A stretch of 32,017 nucleotides of DNA from Phycisphaerae bacterium (GCA_022072445.1 JAJVHV010000049.1:1-32017); one strand, 5' to 3'; positions 16,287 through 24,584 are shown, numbered from the stretch's first letter. Notes: a model not told the origin generated them from the sequence alone. A program made the numbers and translations.

Positions 16287-17669
16287 CTACCCCGATCCGC
16301 GCAGCAGCCGACCGAGCGGCTCGAGCACGCGCTCGAGCTGCACGGCGCGCGACGCCTTCAACAAGACCACGTCGCCCGGGTGAAGCTCACGCGCCAGAAG
16401 GCAGGCGCACTCCTCCGCATCGCCGCACCGCGCCACTCGCCGCGTCGCGCCATCGGGCGGCAGATCAGGCCCCATCAACGCGGCCGCCGCCCCGACCAGC
16501 ACGAATCCGCCAATGCCGCGCCGCCGGGCGTCGGCAGCGACGCGGCGATGTTGCTCGGCGCTGGCGGGTCCCAACTCGCGCATTTCACCCAACACGGCCC
16601 AGCGACGCCCGGCCGTCGGCATGGCTTCCAGAAAATCGAGGGCGGCGACGACGCTGGGCGGATTGGCATTGTACGCGTCATTGATGATTGTCACGCCACC
16701 GACTTGCACCACCTGATTTCGCATGCCCGGCAGCGCCACGCCAGCGAGCCGCGTGACGATCTCGTCGTCGCGCACGCCCAGCCAGCGCGCCACGGCGAGC
16801 GCGGCCAGCGCGTTGTCCGCGTTGTGCACGCCGCACATCGGCAGCCGGAATCGCAGCCCGTCTGAGGTTTCCGCACAGGTCCAGGGCGGCTCGACGCGTG
16901 CAGCCGCCAGCCGCAGCGACGCCCTGGCCGAACGGCCCAGCGTCAGCAGGGCAGCGGGCGCGGCGTGAAGATGCGGCTCGACTTCGGCCGAATCCAGGTT
17001 GACGAACGCCCGCCCATCGCGCCGGATCGCGGGCAGCAGCGCACACTCCTCGGCGGCCACGCCGGCGCGATCTCCCAATCCTTCGAGATGCTCCTCGCCA
17101 ATGCTCGTGATCACGCCCGCGTCGGGCGAGGTGATGGCCGCCAGCGCCGCGACCTCACCGCGCGCGTTGGTGCCGATCTCGACCACGACGTAGTCGTCGT
17201 CGCTCGACGCCGCCAGCAGCGTCAGCGGCACGCCGATCTGATTGTTGAAGCTGCCGGGAGCCGCCGTCCCGCGCCATCGCCCCGAGAGCAGGTGATGGAT
17301 CATCAGCTTGGTCGTCGTCTTGCCATTGCTGCCCGCCACCGCGATCACCTTGCCGCGAAGCGTGCGGCGATGAGACGCGGCCAGCGCCCCGAGCGCGGCG
17401 ACGGTGTCACGCACGCGGACCAGCGGCGGGCCGCCGGCCGGCGAAGTGCCGCGCCCCGTCTCGGCCAGCACAGCCGATGCACCGCGCGCCGCGGCGTCGG
17501 CCATGAAATCGTGTCCGTCGAATCGCTCGCCGCGGATCGCCACGAACAGCTCGCCCGGCACCACTCGTCGCGAATCAGTGTTCACGCCGCGAATCGGCAC
17601 GTCGACGCGCGGCGAGTCGGTCGCGCCCGCGACGATTGCGAGCAGGTCTGAAAGGGCGAGATTCAGCAT
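16287..17669 (-). CDS. murF: MurF, UDP-MurNAc-tripeptide:D-Ala-D-Ala ligase
   Basis: The 460-residue cytoplasmic Mur ligase adds D-Ala-D-Ala to UDP-MurNAc-tripeptide with ATP. The N-terminal domain shows DSRRVVPGELFVAIRGERFDGHDF. The ATP loop AVAGSNGKTTTK lies at about 110-121 (Lys117). The central domain has VVEIGTNARGEVAALAAITSPD and the C-terminal domain has INDAYNANPPSVVAALDFLE and WAVLGEMRELG. All are standard MurF landmarks and the length is normal. The start ATG at 17669 has only a weak ribosome-binding site. A 78-base gap separates it from murE, longer than other junctions in the operon but without an obvious promoter. Confidence 0.97.
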   Translation of the reverse strand: MLNLALSDLLAIVAGATDSPRVDVPIRGVNTDSRRVVPGELFVAIRGERFDGHDFMADAAARGASAVLAETGRGTSPAGGPPLVRVRDTVAALGALAASHRRTLRGKVIAVAGSNGKTTTKLMIHHLLSGRWRGTAAPGSFNNQIGVPLTLLAASSDDDYVVVEIGTNARGEVAALAAITSPDAGVITSIGEEHLEGLGDRAGVAAEECALLPAIRRDGRAFVNLDSAEVEPHLHAAPAALLTLGRSARASLRLAAARVEPPWTCAETSDGLRFRLPMCGVHNADNALAALAVARWLGVRDDEIVTRLAGVALPGMRNQVVQVGGVTIINDAYNANPPSVVAALDFLEAMPTAGRRWAVLGEMRELGPASAEQHRRVAADARRRGIGGFVLVGAAAALMGPDLPPDGATRRVARCGDAEECACLLARELHPGDVVLLKASRAVQLERVLEPLGRLLRGSG

Positions 17670-17747
17670 GATCCAGGACGTGCCGCGGGCAGACCGGCCG
17701 CGCTCCGACGAGTGTTCGGCGGCGCGAGTGGCGCGCCACCGGGGCGG

Positions 17748-19271
17748 TCAACCGGCGGAGGCATCGCCCGCCCTTCTGCCCGCCAGCGCGTCGATCGCCA
17801 CCTCGACGTCGTCGAAGGGCACGCGCTGCGACCCGAGTATCTGGTAGTTCTCATGCCCCTTGCCGGCGATCAGCACGACGTCGCCCGGAGCGGCGCGGTC
17901 GATGGCGAGTTGAATCGCGCGGCGCCGGTCGGCCTCGACGGCGACGCATGAGCGCTTCGACGGGTCAATCCCGCTCAAGATCTCCTCAATGATGGCGGAG
18001 GGCGGCTCCGAGCGCGGATTGTCGCTGGTGACAATGACCTCGTCGGCCAGCTCGACGGCGACGCGGCCCATCCGCGGCCGCTTGGTGCGATCGCGGTCGC
18101 CTCCGCAGCCAAAGAGCACCAGCAGCTTCCGCGGTGTGACTTTTCGCAGCACATGGAGCACGTTGGCCAGGGCGTCATCCGTGTGAGCGTAGTCGACGAA
18201 CACATCAAAGCCGCTCTTGCTCGGCACGCGCTGCAGACGCCCCGGTATGTTCCGCAGCGACGACAGGCCCGCCGCGATCGCCTCGGTCGAATAGCCCAGA
18301 GCCAGCGCCAGGCCTGCGGCGGCAGCCGCGTTGTAGACGTTGTGCCGCCCCACCACCGCGTTCTCCAGCGCCAGATCACGCCCCGCGATCCGCAGCACGT
18401 AGTGCGTGCCCTTGATCGTCTCACGCGTCACGCGCGCCGTGATGTCCGCCTCCCTCAGCAGCGAATACGTCATCACCCGCGCTGCGCACCGCCGCACCAT
18501 GTACGCCTGATGTTCGTCGTCGCGATTCACGACCGCGACCGCCGACGCACCGAGCCCGGCAAACAGCCGCTCCTTGGCATCGCGATAGGCCGCAAGCGTC
18601 TGATGGTAGTCCAGATGATCGCCCGTCAGATTCGTGAACGCCGCCGCCGAAAAACTCAGGCCGTCGGTCCGCCGCTGATCCAGCGCGTGGCTCGAAACTT
18701 CCATCACCGCGGCCGCGGCACCCGCGTCGGCGCACTCCCGGACGTACGCGGCCAGCTCCAGCGGCCCGGGCGTGGTCATGTTCGCCGCGACCACGCGCCC
18801 GCACAGGTCGTAATACACCGTCCCCAGCATGCCGCAGCGTTGCCCGGCGGCCCGGACGATAGCCGTCGTCATGAACGCCGTCGTGCTTTTGCCGTTGGTT
18901 CCGGTCACGCCGGCGACGCGCAGCGTGCGGCCGACGCGCTGCTCGAGACCGTACCAACGGGCCGCCAGCGTCGCCAGCGCGGCACGCGCGTCGCTGACGC
19001 AGATGCAACGCTCGTCCTGCTGGGCGAAGCGCTCTCCCAGCACGACGGCCGCGCCGCGCGCCAGTGCGTCACGCACGAAGTCGCCGCCGTCGGCGCGCGT
19101 TCCGCGCAGCGCCACGAAGATGCCCCCAGGCGTCACGCGGCGCGAATCGTCGTACACCCCCGTCGCGATCTGCGCAGCGCGACCCGCGAGCTGCGCCGCG
19201 CCGACGATGCCCTCCAGCAGCGTCCCGAGCGTTCGCGTTTCAGTTCTCGGCGTCATCGTCTCCAGCAACAT
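17748..19271 (-). CDS. murE: MurE, UDP-MurNAc-dipeptide:meso-diaminopimelate ligase
   Basis: The cytoplasmic Mur ligase adds the third amino acid of the stem peptide. The start is taken at ATG 19271 (about 507 residues) because GGAG lies just upstream; a GTG at 19286 is also in frame. Landmarks: DDSRRVTPGGIFVALRGTRADG; ATP loop GVTGTNGKSTT (Lys128); ANMTTPGPLELA; SSHALDQRR; FTNLTGDHLDYH; and FVDYAHTDDALANVL. The substrate-determining motif reads DNPRSEPP (from residue 417), the form found in meso-diaminopimelate-adding enzymes rather than lysine-adding ones. The sequence therefore predicts a Gram-negative-type cross-linked peptidoglycan in this organism. Confidence 0.96.
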   Translation of the reverse strand: MLLETMTPRTETRTLGTLLEGIVGAAQLAGRAAQIATGVYDDSRRVTPGGIFVALRGTRADGGDFVRDALARGAAVVLGERFAQQDERCICVSDARAALATLAARWYGLEQRVGRTLRVAGVTGTNGKSTTAFMTTAIVRAAGQRCGMLGTVYYDLCGRVVAANMTTPGPLELAAYVRECADAGAAAAVMEVSSHALDQRRTDGLSFSAAAFTNLTGDHLDYHQTLAAYRDAKERLFAGLGASAVAVVNRDDEHQAYMVRRCAARVMTYSLLREADITARVTRETIKGTHYVLRIAGRDLALENAVVGRHNVYNAAAAAGLALALGYSTEAIAAGLSSLRNIPGRLQRVPSKSGFDVFVDYAHTDDALANVLHVLRKVTPRKLLVLFGCGGDRDRTKRPRMGRVAVELADEVIVTSDNPRSEPPSAIIEEILSGIDPSKRSCVAVEADRRRAIQLAIDRAAPGDVVLIAGKGHENYQILGSQRVPFDDVEVAIDALAGRRAGDASAG

Positions 19272-19329
19272 TCCGCTCCGTCCCACTCGTCAAACGCTGA
19301 TCCAAGGAAATCCCGCGAAGCAACGGTCC

Positions 19330-21129
19330 TTAGTCGGCATCGGCCACGCCCGCGCCGCGCGACCGCCGGTCGGGCATCGACTTCTGCGGCGGCACACGCA
19401 TGTAGTTGAGCGCGTCGGCGACGATTGCCGCCGCGGCGGGCGCGGCGACGGTTCCGCCGTAGTACGCCCGCTGCCCGGGTTTGAAGATCGAGACGATCGC
19501 CGCGACGCGCGGCTCGTCCGACGGTGCGCCGGCCAGAAACGAACCCATGTACTTCCCGGGCAGGTAGCCATGGCCGCCGGGCCGGGCGATCTGCGCCGTT
19601 CCGGTCTTGCCGAAGAGCTGATAATCGGGAATGGCCGCCTTCGTGCCCGTGCCGGTCAGCACCACGTCGACCAGCGGCCCGAGGCGGATGCTGTCGGCGG
19701 TGCGCGTGTCGAGCACGCGCCGGATGGCCACTGGGCGCGAGTCGTCGCGGAGCAGCGTGCCGTCCGCGCCGACGATGCCCCGCACAATTCGCGGCCGGTA
19801 GAGAATTCCGCCGTTGCAGAACACGCTGAAGGCCGCCAGCGCCTGAAGCGGCGTGATGGCGATCTCCTGGCCGATTGGAATCGACTGGGTCGAGTAACCG
19901 GTCCAGCGCGAAAAGTCCTGCACGAGTCCTTCGTGCTCACCGGGCAGATCGATGCCCGTCAGGTCCCCGAAGCCGAACCGCCGCACGTAGCGGTTCAACC
20001 GCTCGTTCCCGACGCGTTCGCCGATCATCCCCATGCCGATGTTGCTCGACTTGCTGACGACCTCTTCGAGCAGCAGCGTCGAGTAGGTGTGCGTGTCGTG
20101 AATTGTGCGGCGGCCCCAGTTGCGCGTCGGTCCGTTGATCACGAATCGCTCGCCATACCGCGCCAGGCCGTCCTCAAGCGCGCAGGAGACTACGAAGGGC
20201 TTGAAGAGGCTACCCGGTTCGTACGCGCCCGAGATCGCGCGGTTGAAGAGCCGCTCCTCGGCGGCCTTGTGCTCCGCGGGACGCAGGCCGGCCGGAATCG
20301 GGTCGGCGGGATCGAAATCGGGATACGTCGCCATCGCCAGCACTTCGCCCGACTGCGGATCGAGCACGACCGCCGTGGCCCACTCGGCGGCGTAGGTCTG
20401 CGCGGCGGCGGTGAGGTGCTTTTCTGTGCACTCCTGAATGTAGGCGTCGATCGTGAGCACGACGCTCGCGCCGTCGCGCGGGTCGATGAAGTCCTCGGGC
20501 CGGGCGCTGACGCGCTGCCGGCGCGTGTTCACCACCAGCGTGCGGCTGCCGTCGACGCCGCGCAGGAATGAGTCGTAGGTCAGCTCCACTCCGGCCAGCG
20601 CGCGGTTGTCGGCGCTCAGGAATCCCAGCACGTGCGACGCCAGCCGGCCGTTGAGGTACTTGCGCTGCGCCTCGTAGCGGACCACCAGCCCCCCAAGCTC
20701 TTTGGCCTCGCGAACTTCGGAGAACCCCGCCAGCTCCTCGTCGCTGATCTGCCGCTTGATCCAGACGAAGTGCCGGTCGGCTGCGAGGGCCTCCCGCAGC
20801 GACTGCTCGACTTCCGCCGCGTTCAGCTTCAGCACTGGCGCGATGCTGTACGCCGCGAAGCGGATATCCGGAATCAGAAACGGATCGGCGAAGATCGACG
20901 GCCGCCGGATCGAACCGGCCAGCACCCTGCCGCGCGCGTCGAGGATGTCGCCGCGCTGCGCCGGGATCGGCATGGTGGCTGATTGCTGGCTGTCGGCCCT
21001 GGCCCGCAGCTCGGCCCCCTGCGTGGTCTCGATGACCACCAGCCGGCCGGCGCCGATCGCCAGCGCCAGCGAGGCGAGCACGAACGGGAACAGCCCGGTT
21101 CGAACGGTTGATCCGCTACTCGTGTTCAT
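19330..21129 (-). CDS. ftsI: FtsI (PBP3-type), septal peptidoglycan transpeptidase
   Basis: Class B penicillin-binding protein of about 599 residues. The start is taken at ATG 21129, preceded by GGAGG nine bases upstream; an upstream extension to 21210 is low-complexity and runs through a hairpin repeat. One membrane anchor follows (LFPFVLASLALAIGAGRLVV), then the dimerisation domain (PAQRGDILDARGRVLAGS) and the transpeptidase domain. Active-site motifs are intact: SLFK in EPGSLFKPF (Ser307, Lys310), SSN in SKSSNIGMG (361-363) and KTG in FGKTGTAQ (508-510). No PASTA repeats are present. It cross-links septal glycan made by FtsW and acts in the periplasm. It lies upstream of murE as in the canonical dcw order. 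Confidence 0.95.
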   Translation of the reverse strand: MNTSSGSTVRTGLFPFVLASLALAIGAGRLVVIETTQGAELRARADSQQSATMPIPAQRGDILDARGRVLAGSIRRPSIFADPFLIPDIRFAAYSIAPVLKLNAAEVEQSLREALAADRHFVWIKRQISDEELAGFSEVREAKELGGLVVRYEAQRKYLNGRLASHVLGFLSADNRALAGVELTYDSFLRGVDGSRTLVVNTRRQRVSARPEDFIDPRDGASVVLTIDAYIQECTEKHLTAAAQTYAAEWATAVVLDPQSGEVLAMATYPDFDPADPIPAGLRPAEHKAAEERLFNRAISGAYEPGSLFKPFVVSCALEDGLARYGERFVINGPTRNWGRRTIHDTHTYSTLLLEEVVSKSSNIGMGMIGERVGNERLNRYVRRFGFGDLTGIDLPGEHEGLVQDFSRWTGYSTQSIPIGQEIAITPLQALAAFSVFCNGGILYRPRIVRGIVGADGTLLRDDSRPVAIRRVLDTRTADSIRLGPLVDVVLTGTGTKAAIPDYQLFGKTGTAQIARPGGHGYLPGKYMGSFLAGAPSDEPRVAAIVSIFKPGQRAYYGGTVAAPAAAAIVADALNYMRVPPQKSMPDRRSRGAGVADAD

Positions 21130-21160
21130 TCCGCCCGACCTCCGTGCCCGGCGCGGCGCA

Positions 21161-21208
21161 CAGCCGCCCGCGGCTGCGCCGTCATGGACAGCAGCCGCCC
21201 GCGGCTGC
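21161..21208. repeat. Tandem pair of identical hairpins upstream of ftsI
   Basis: CAGCCG-cccg-CGGCTG occurs at 21161-21176 and, extended by one pair (GCAGCCG...CGGCTGC), at 21191-21208. The two copies are 31 bases apart in the 129-base gap between the ftsL-like gene and ftsI. They may form RNA hairpins in the operon transcript between these genes, or be a duplicated interspersed repeat. Confidence 0.55.
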
Positions 21209-21258
21209 ACTCCATTCTCGACAAACGCCTGCGGCGACCACGACGCTCGGCCCGCGCG

Positions 21259-21621
21259 TCAGCCACCCGGCTTGCGCGCCGCCGGTTGCTTGCCGCTTCG
21301 GCCACGCTTGTCGCCGGAGCGTCCGCGGTCGCGCTCCTTCGGCTCAACGGCCTTGGACGGGCCGGCCGGGCTCGCCGACGGCCTGGACGCGGCCGACGGC
21401 GGGGCCAGCAGATCCTTGACGCGGTCGCGGATTTGCGCCGGATTCTTCAGTCGCGCCAGCTCAAGCCGGCTCTCGCGCATTCGCAGGCGCAGCGACTCCT
21501 CCTGGCGATCCAGCTCGGACATCTGGAATTGCAGCCGGGCCACTTCGCCGCGCAGCAGCGCGGTCGTCAACATCACCGCCAGCGTGGCGACCAGCAGGAC
21601 AATGCCGCGTCCGAGTGTCAT
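21259..21621 (-). CDS. FtsL/DivIC-like septum protein
   Basis: The 120-residue protein has one N-terminal membrane segment (GIVLLVATLAVMLTTALL), a short coiled coil (VARLQFQMSELDRQEESLRLRMRESRLEL broken over four heptads) and NPAQIRDRVKDLL, which matches the end of the FtsL/DivIC fold. A basic, Pro/Lys/Arg-rich tail follows. FtsL-type proteins bridge FtsQ/B and the FtsWI synthase at the division site. Sequence conservation in this family is weak, and the call rests on topology plus position directly between rsmH and ftsI, where ftsL belongs. The charged tail is longer than usual and has no recognised counterpart. FtsL versus DivIC/FtsB cannot be separated from sequence alone. Confidence 0.75.
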   Translation of the reverse strand: MTLGRGIVLLVATLAVMLTTALLRGEVARLQFQMSELDRQEESLRLRMRESRLELARLKNPAQIRDRVKDLLAPPSAASRPSASPAGPSKAVEPKERDRGRSGDKRGRSGKQPAARKPGG

Positions 21622-21656
21622 CCGGTTCTCTCGCGCCGCTCGCGCCGGGCTCGACG

Positions 21657-22769
21657 CTACGCCGGCGGCAACTTGATCCGCCGGCCGGCCTCCACCGGCC
21701 GCCGCGCGTTCAGTTCATTCAGCTCCGCGATCTCGCGCCAGCGGCGATCGTCCCGCAAGTACCGCCGCGCGATGCTCCGCAGCGAGTCGCTGGGTTGAAT
21801 CGTATACCAGCGCGCTGGTTTTGTCGTCGCGCGCGTGTCCTCCGTCCGCCGCACCGCGCCCGGCCGCCCGCCGCGGGTCACCGACGACTTGCCACTCGCG
21901 TCGCGGCCGCGCTCGGCGGCGGCAACTTTTGCGCTCTTCTTCGCGCCACGGCTCTCCATCGCCTCTTTCTTCTCGCCTGCCGCTGGCCCCGGCGTTGGCT
22001 TGCCAGCCGCTTCGGCGGCGCGCGGCACTGTTCTTGACGGAGACGCCGTACCCGCGATTGCGCCCGCCTCGAGTCGCGGGATCGTCAACCGCTGCCCGAC
22101 GCGAATTCTGTCGGCGCGGCCCTTGAGCTGCGGATTGGCGGCCAGAAGCAGCTTCAACGCGCCGGGGTCGTCCCGCTTCCACTCGCTGCGGGCGATCTTG
22201 CTGAGCGTGTCACCTTTGACAACAACGTGAGCACGCTCCGCGCCCTGCGACGGGACGACCGCATCGGTCGCGTTGAGGCCACTTGGCGTTTCGTTCATCG
22301 GCGCTGCCGGCGCAGCCACGGCCGTCAGCACAACGTCGTCGGTTGCCGGCGCCGCGTCGCGCGGCGCTTCGTTGCGATCCGGCAGGATTCCATCCAGGGG
22401 CGGAACGACCGGCTCGGCCTGCATCGCCAGCGGCCCCAGCGCGGTTGAGGGCATCGCGATGCGCGGCGACGCGTCCTCCATTTCCGGCAGCGGCGCGACG
22501 GCGCTGGGCCGCTCGAATGGAACCGAGGCCAGCGCCGCGCCCGGGGCCGACTCGGCCGCGGCGCGCATCATCACACCCGGCACCGCCATCGGCAGTTCGG
22601 CCGTCGGCCGGGCCATTCCGTTGAGCAGCCATGACATCGTGCCGATGAAACTCAGGCTCACCAGCGACGCCACCTTCACGTTGGGTCCCATTGCTCGCAT
22701 CCTTGCTCTCTCGGCCCGGGCCACCCTGATCCTGGCGACATTCCGCACCGTGCCGTGGGCCGCTCTCAT
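21657..22769 (-). CDS. Membrane-anchored protein with two LysM domains in the dcw operon
   Basis: The 370-residue protein begins in an ATGA overlap with the rsmH stop. A hydrophobic segment near residues 30-52 (VASLVSLSFIGTMSWLL) is the likely membrane anchor or signal, followed by a long Ala/Pro-rich linker. LysM domain 1 spans about 182-235 (HVVVKGDTLSKIARSEW ... IRVGQRLTIP). A second charged linker follows. LysM domain 2 is at the C-terminus (WYTIQPSDSLRSIARRYL ... VEAGRRIKLPP). LysM modules bind N-acetylglucosamine in peptidoglycan, so a periplasmic wall-binding role is expected; no catalytic domain is visible. LysM genes are not part of the textbook dcw cluster. The linker lengths and coupling to rsmH suggest a division-linked structural protein. 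Confidence 0.85.
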   Translation of the reverse strand: MRAAHGTVRNVARIRVARAERARMRAMGPNVKVASLVSLSFIGTMSWLLNGMARPTAELPMAVPGVMMRAAAESAPGAALASVPFERPSAVAPLPEMEDASPRIAMPSTALGPLAMQAEPVVPPLDGILPDRNEAPRDAAPATDDVVLTAVAAPAAPMNETPSGLNATDAVVPSQGAERAHVVVKGDTLSKIARSEWKRDDPGALKLLLAANPQLKGRADRIRVGQRLTIPRLEAGAIAGTASPSRTVPRAAEAAGKPTPGPAAGEKKEAMESRGAKKSAKVAAAERGRDASGKSSVTRGGRPGAVRRTEDTRATTKPARWYTIQPSDSLRSIARRYLRDDRRWREIAELNELNARRPVEAGRRIKLPPA

Positions 22770-23728
22770 GCCACGCGCCGCGCGGCGCGCAGCTTCGCGC
22801 TGCGACTGCGGCGGTTTCCGCGGCGCTCCTCTTCATCCGGGCCGACGGGCGACTTGGTCAGAATCTCGACCTCGCCGGCCTTCTTGCGCTCCAGTAGAAA
22901 GTGCTTGACGATTCCATCTTCGAGACTGTGAAAGCTGATCACCACGAGCCGTCCGCCGGGGCGTAGAAACGGTAGAGCACGCTCCAGGAATGCCCTCAGA
23001 TTGTCCAGCTCGCAGTTCACAGCGATGCGCAGGGCCTGGAAAATGCGCGTCGCCGCATGCACGCGCACCGCGTGTTTCTCCATGCCGCCGTAGACGCCCT
23101 CGGCCGCCAGGGCGAGCAGGCGCGTGGTGGTCAGCCGCGACTCCCGCCGCAATTCGCAGATGCGCTTCGCGATCTTGCGGCTCAGCGTCTCCTGCCCGAA
23201 GTCGTAGAACAGGTCCGACAGCTCGCGCTCGCTCAGGCTGTTGACCAGATCGGCGGCGGTCGTCTTCTGCCGCTGGTCGAAACGCATGTCGAGCGGACCG
23301 TCGACGTCGAAGCTGAAGCCGCGTTCGGCCTTCGCGAGCTGCGCGGAGTTCACGCCCAGGTCCAGCAACATCGCGTCAACCTGCCCGATGCCGAGGCGCT
23401 CCAGCAGCGCCGGAAACTCGGCGTAGTTCCATTGCTCCAGGTGAATCACTGGGTCGCTCATCCCCGCCAGGCGCCGGCGGGCACCGTCGAGCATCGCGCC
23501 ATCCACATCCAGTCCGACATACAAACCACCAGGCGCCAGCCGCGGCGCGATCGCCGCAGCGTGCCCGCCTAAACCGACGGTGCCATCGAGCACGATCTGG
23601 CCCGCGGCGGGCGCGAGATACTCCGTGACGCGCGACACCAGGACCGGCTCATGCCCAGACAGCTCGACGTCCACAACCCACCGCCGCGCTTCGTGCGCGC
23701 ACCGCTCTCGTCCCAGATTACACGACAC
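22766..23728 (-). CDS. rsmH: RsmH (MraW), 16S rRNA m4C1402 methyltransferase
   Basis: The protein carries all main RsmH motifs: SGHEPVLVSRVTEYL, the SAM-binding LDGTVGLGGHAAAI, LLDLGVNSAQL, GFSFDVDGPLDMRFD, DLVNSLSERELSDLFYDFGQE, ATRIFQALRIAVNCELDNL, VISFHSLEDGIVKHF and the basic end NRRSRSAKLRAARR. It methylates N4 of C1402 in 16S rRNA and is the usual second gene of dcw clusters. The GTG at 23728 gives 320 residues but has no clear ribosome-binding site; homologues begin close to the SGHEPVL motif, so an in-frame GTG about 19 codons later (VDVELSGHEP) is also plausible. A 277-base gap with hairpins separates it from mraZ. Confidence 0.95.
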   Translation of the reverse strand: MSCNLGRERCAHEARRWVVDVELSGHEPVLVSRVTEYLAPAAGQIVLDGTVGLGGHAAAIAPRLAPGGLYVGLDVDGAMLDGARRRLAGMSDPVIHLEQWNYAEFPALLERLGIGQVDAMLLDLGVNSAQLAKAERGFSFDVDGPLDMRFDQRQKTTAADLVNSLSERELSDLFYDFGQETLSRKIAKRICELRRESRLTTTRLLALAAEGVYGGMEKHAVRVHAATRIFQALRIAVNCELDNLRAFLERALPFLRPGGRLVVISFHSLEDGIVKHFLLERKKAGEVEILTKSPVGPDEEERRGNRRSRSAKLRAARRVA

Positions 23729-23887
23729 GGGCCGACATGCGAGATGATCGCCGTGACCTCGGCGCCACGGACGGGTTGATTGAATGCGGGCCGGCGCTTA
23801 TCATCCTGACTTGCGTCGGCCGGATCAGTCTCAAGCGGCCTTCCCTGGCCGCTCGCGCCGCGCGGATGCGTCATCGCTCATGAACGC

Positions 23888-23958
23888 AGGGCCTGGCGGG
23901 CCCTGTCCGCGGGTCGATTCACGGGTAGGCGGAGTGCGGCACATGACCGGACTCCGCC
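23888..23958. repeat. Two hairpins in the mraZ-rsmH gap
   Basis: The 277-base gap 23729-24005 holds no convincing gene. AGGGCC-tggcg-GGCCCT lies at 23888-23904, and GGCGGAGT-(15 bases)-ACTCCGCC at 23928-23958. Neither is followed by a T-run on the minus strand, so they do not look like intrinsic terminators. They may be an interspersed palindromic element, or an attenuator-like structure between mraZ and rsmH. Confidence 0.45.
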
Positions 23959-24005
23959 AGCCCGCCTCGCTCGGCACCCGCTCATCCGGGCGCCCTCGAA
24001 ACCCT

Positions 24006-24506
24006 CTATCCTGACTCAGCCGCGGCACGAATCGCGTCCCGCGACTGCTCCTGCTCAGCCATCACACGCCAGGCCGCGGCGCGCTCCGCCGGATAGTCTG
24101 GCCACTTCCGCGTAATGAACTCGCGATATGCTTCGCGCGGCCACAGTTCCAGATGATCCTGCACGCCGATCAGCGCGACATCCTTCCCAATCCCGGCGCG
24201 CTCCAGCAACCACTCCGGGATTAGGATCCGGCCCTCTTTGTCCGGATCGAGCAGCACAGTCTGCGACCATTCGAACTGCCACCACTCGAACGCGGCATCC
24301 GGCAGTCGATCGGGGGCCGTCGGAATCGGACGAAGCTTCTCGAAGTACCGGTCCGGATAAATCGCAAGCGTTCCCAGCCGTCTCCCGGGTAGCACAAAAA
24401 ACGCTCGACCGTCGATGTCCGGATTCAGCTTCGCGCGAACGCCGTACGGTATCGACAGGCGGAACTTCGCATCGATCGTGAATTCGTAAGCGCCGCTGAA
24501 GAGCAT
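24006..24506 (-). CDS. mraZ: MraZ, AbrB-fold transcriptional regulator of the dcw operon
   Basis: The 166-residue protein has the duplicated MraZ layout: MLFSGAYEFTIDAKFRLSIP (domain 1) and LLDPDKEGRILIPEWLLERAGIGKDVALIGVQDHLELW (domain 2, in two parts). MraZ forms ring-shaped oligomers that bind TGGGN-type repeats upstream of its own gene and regulate the dcw operon; it acts in the nucleoid. It is the first gene of the operon here, under a good promoter. The start ATG at 24506 has no strong ribosome-binding site. A C-terminal tail of about 20 residues (AEQEQSRDAIRAAAESG) is slightly longer than in short homologues. Confidence 0.95.
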   Translation of the reverse strand: MLFSGAYEFTIDAKFRLSIPYGVRAKLNPDIDGRAFFVLPGRRLGTLAIYPDRYFEKLRPIPTAPDRLPDAAFEWWQFEWSQTVLLDPDKEGRILIPEWLLERAGIGKDVALIGVQDHLELWPREAYREFITRKWPDYPAERAAAWRVMAEQEQSRDAIRAAAESG

Positions 24507-24519
24507 GGTCGAACATGAG

Positions 24520-24534
24520 TCCCACTAAGCACCA
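24520..24534 (-). promoter_or_regulatory. Candidate MraZ-binding boxes
   Basis: On the minus strand TGGTG and TGGGA are separated by five bases (10-bp period) at 24534-24520, between the promoter and the mraZ start. Known MraZ sites are two to four TGGGN-like repeats with this spacing in the same place. Only two are seen and one is imperfect. Confidence 0.5.
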
Positions 24535-24556
24535 CCTAACAGGACTTTCATGGGAC

Positions 24557-24584
24557 ATAATACCACACGGCGACGTCATTACAA
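24557..24584 (-). promoter_or_regulatory. Sigma-70-type promoter of the dcw operon
   Basis: TTGTAA (24584-24579), a 16-base spacer and TATTAT (24562-24557) with an extended -10 TGG immediately before it. It lies about 50 bases upstream of the mraZ ATG in an unusually A+T-rich stretch for this genome. Confidence 0.65.

Noticed and set aside
18153-19409. 418-codon plus-strand frame opposite murE
   Set aside because: Arg/His/Gln-rich antisense shadow; murE is unambiguous.
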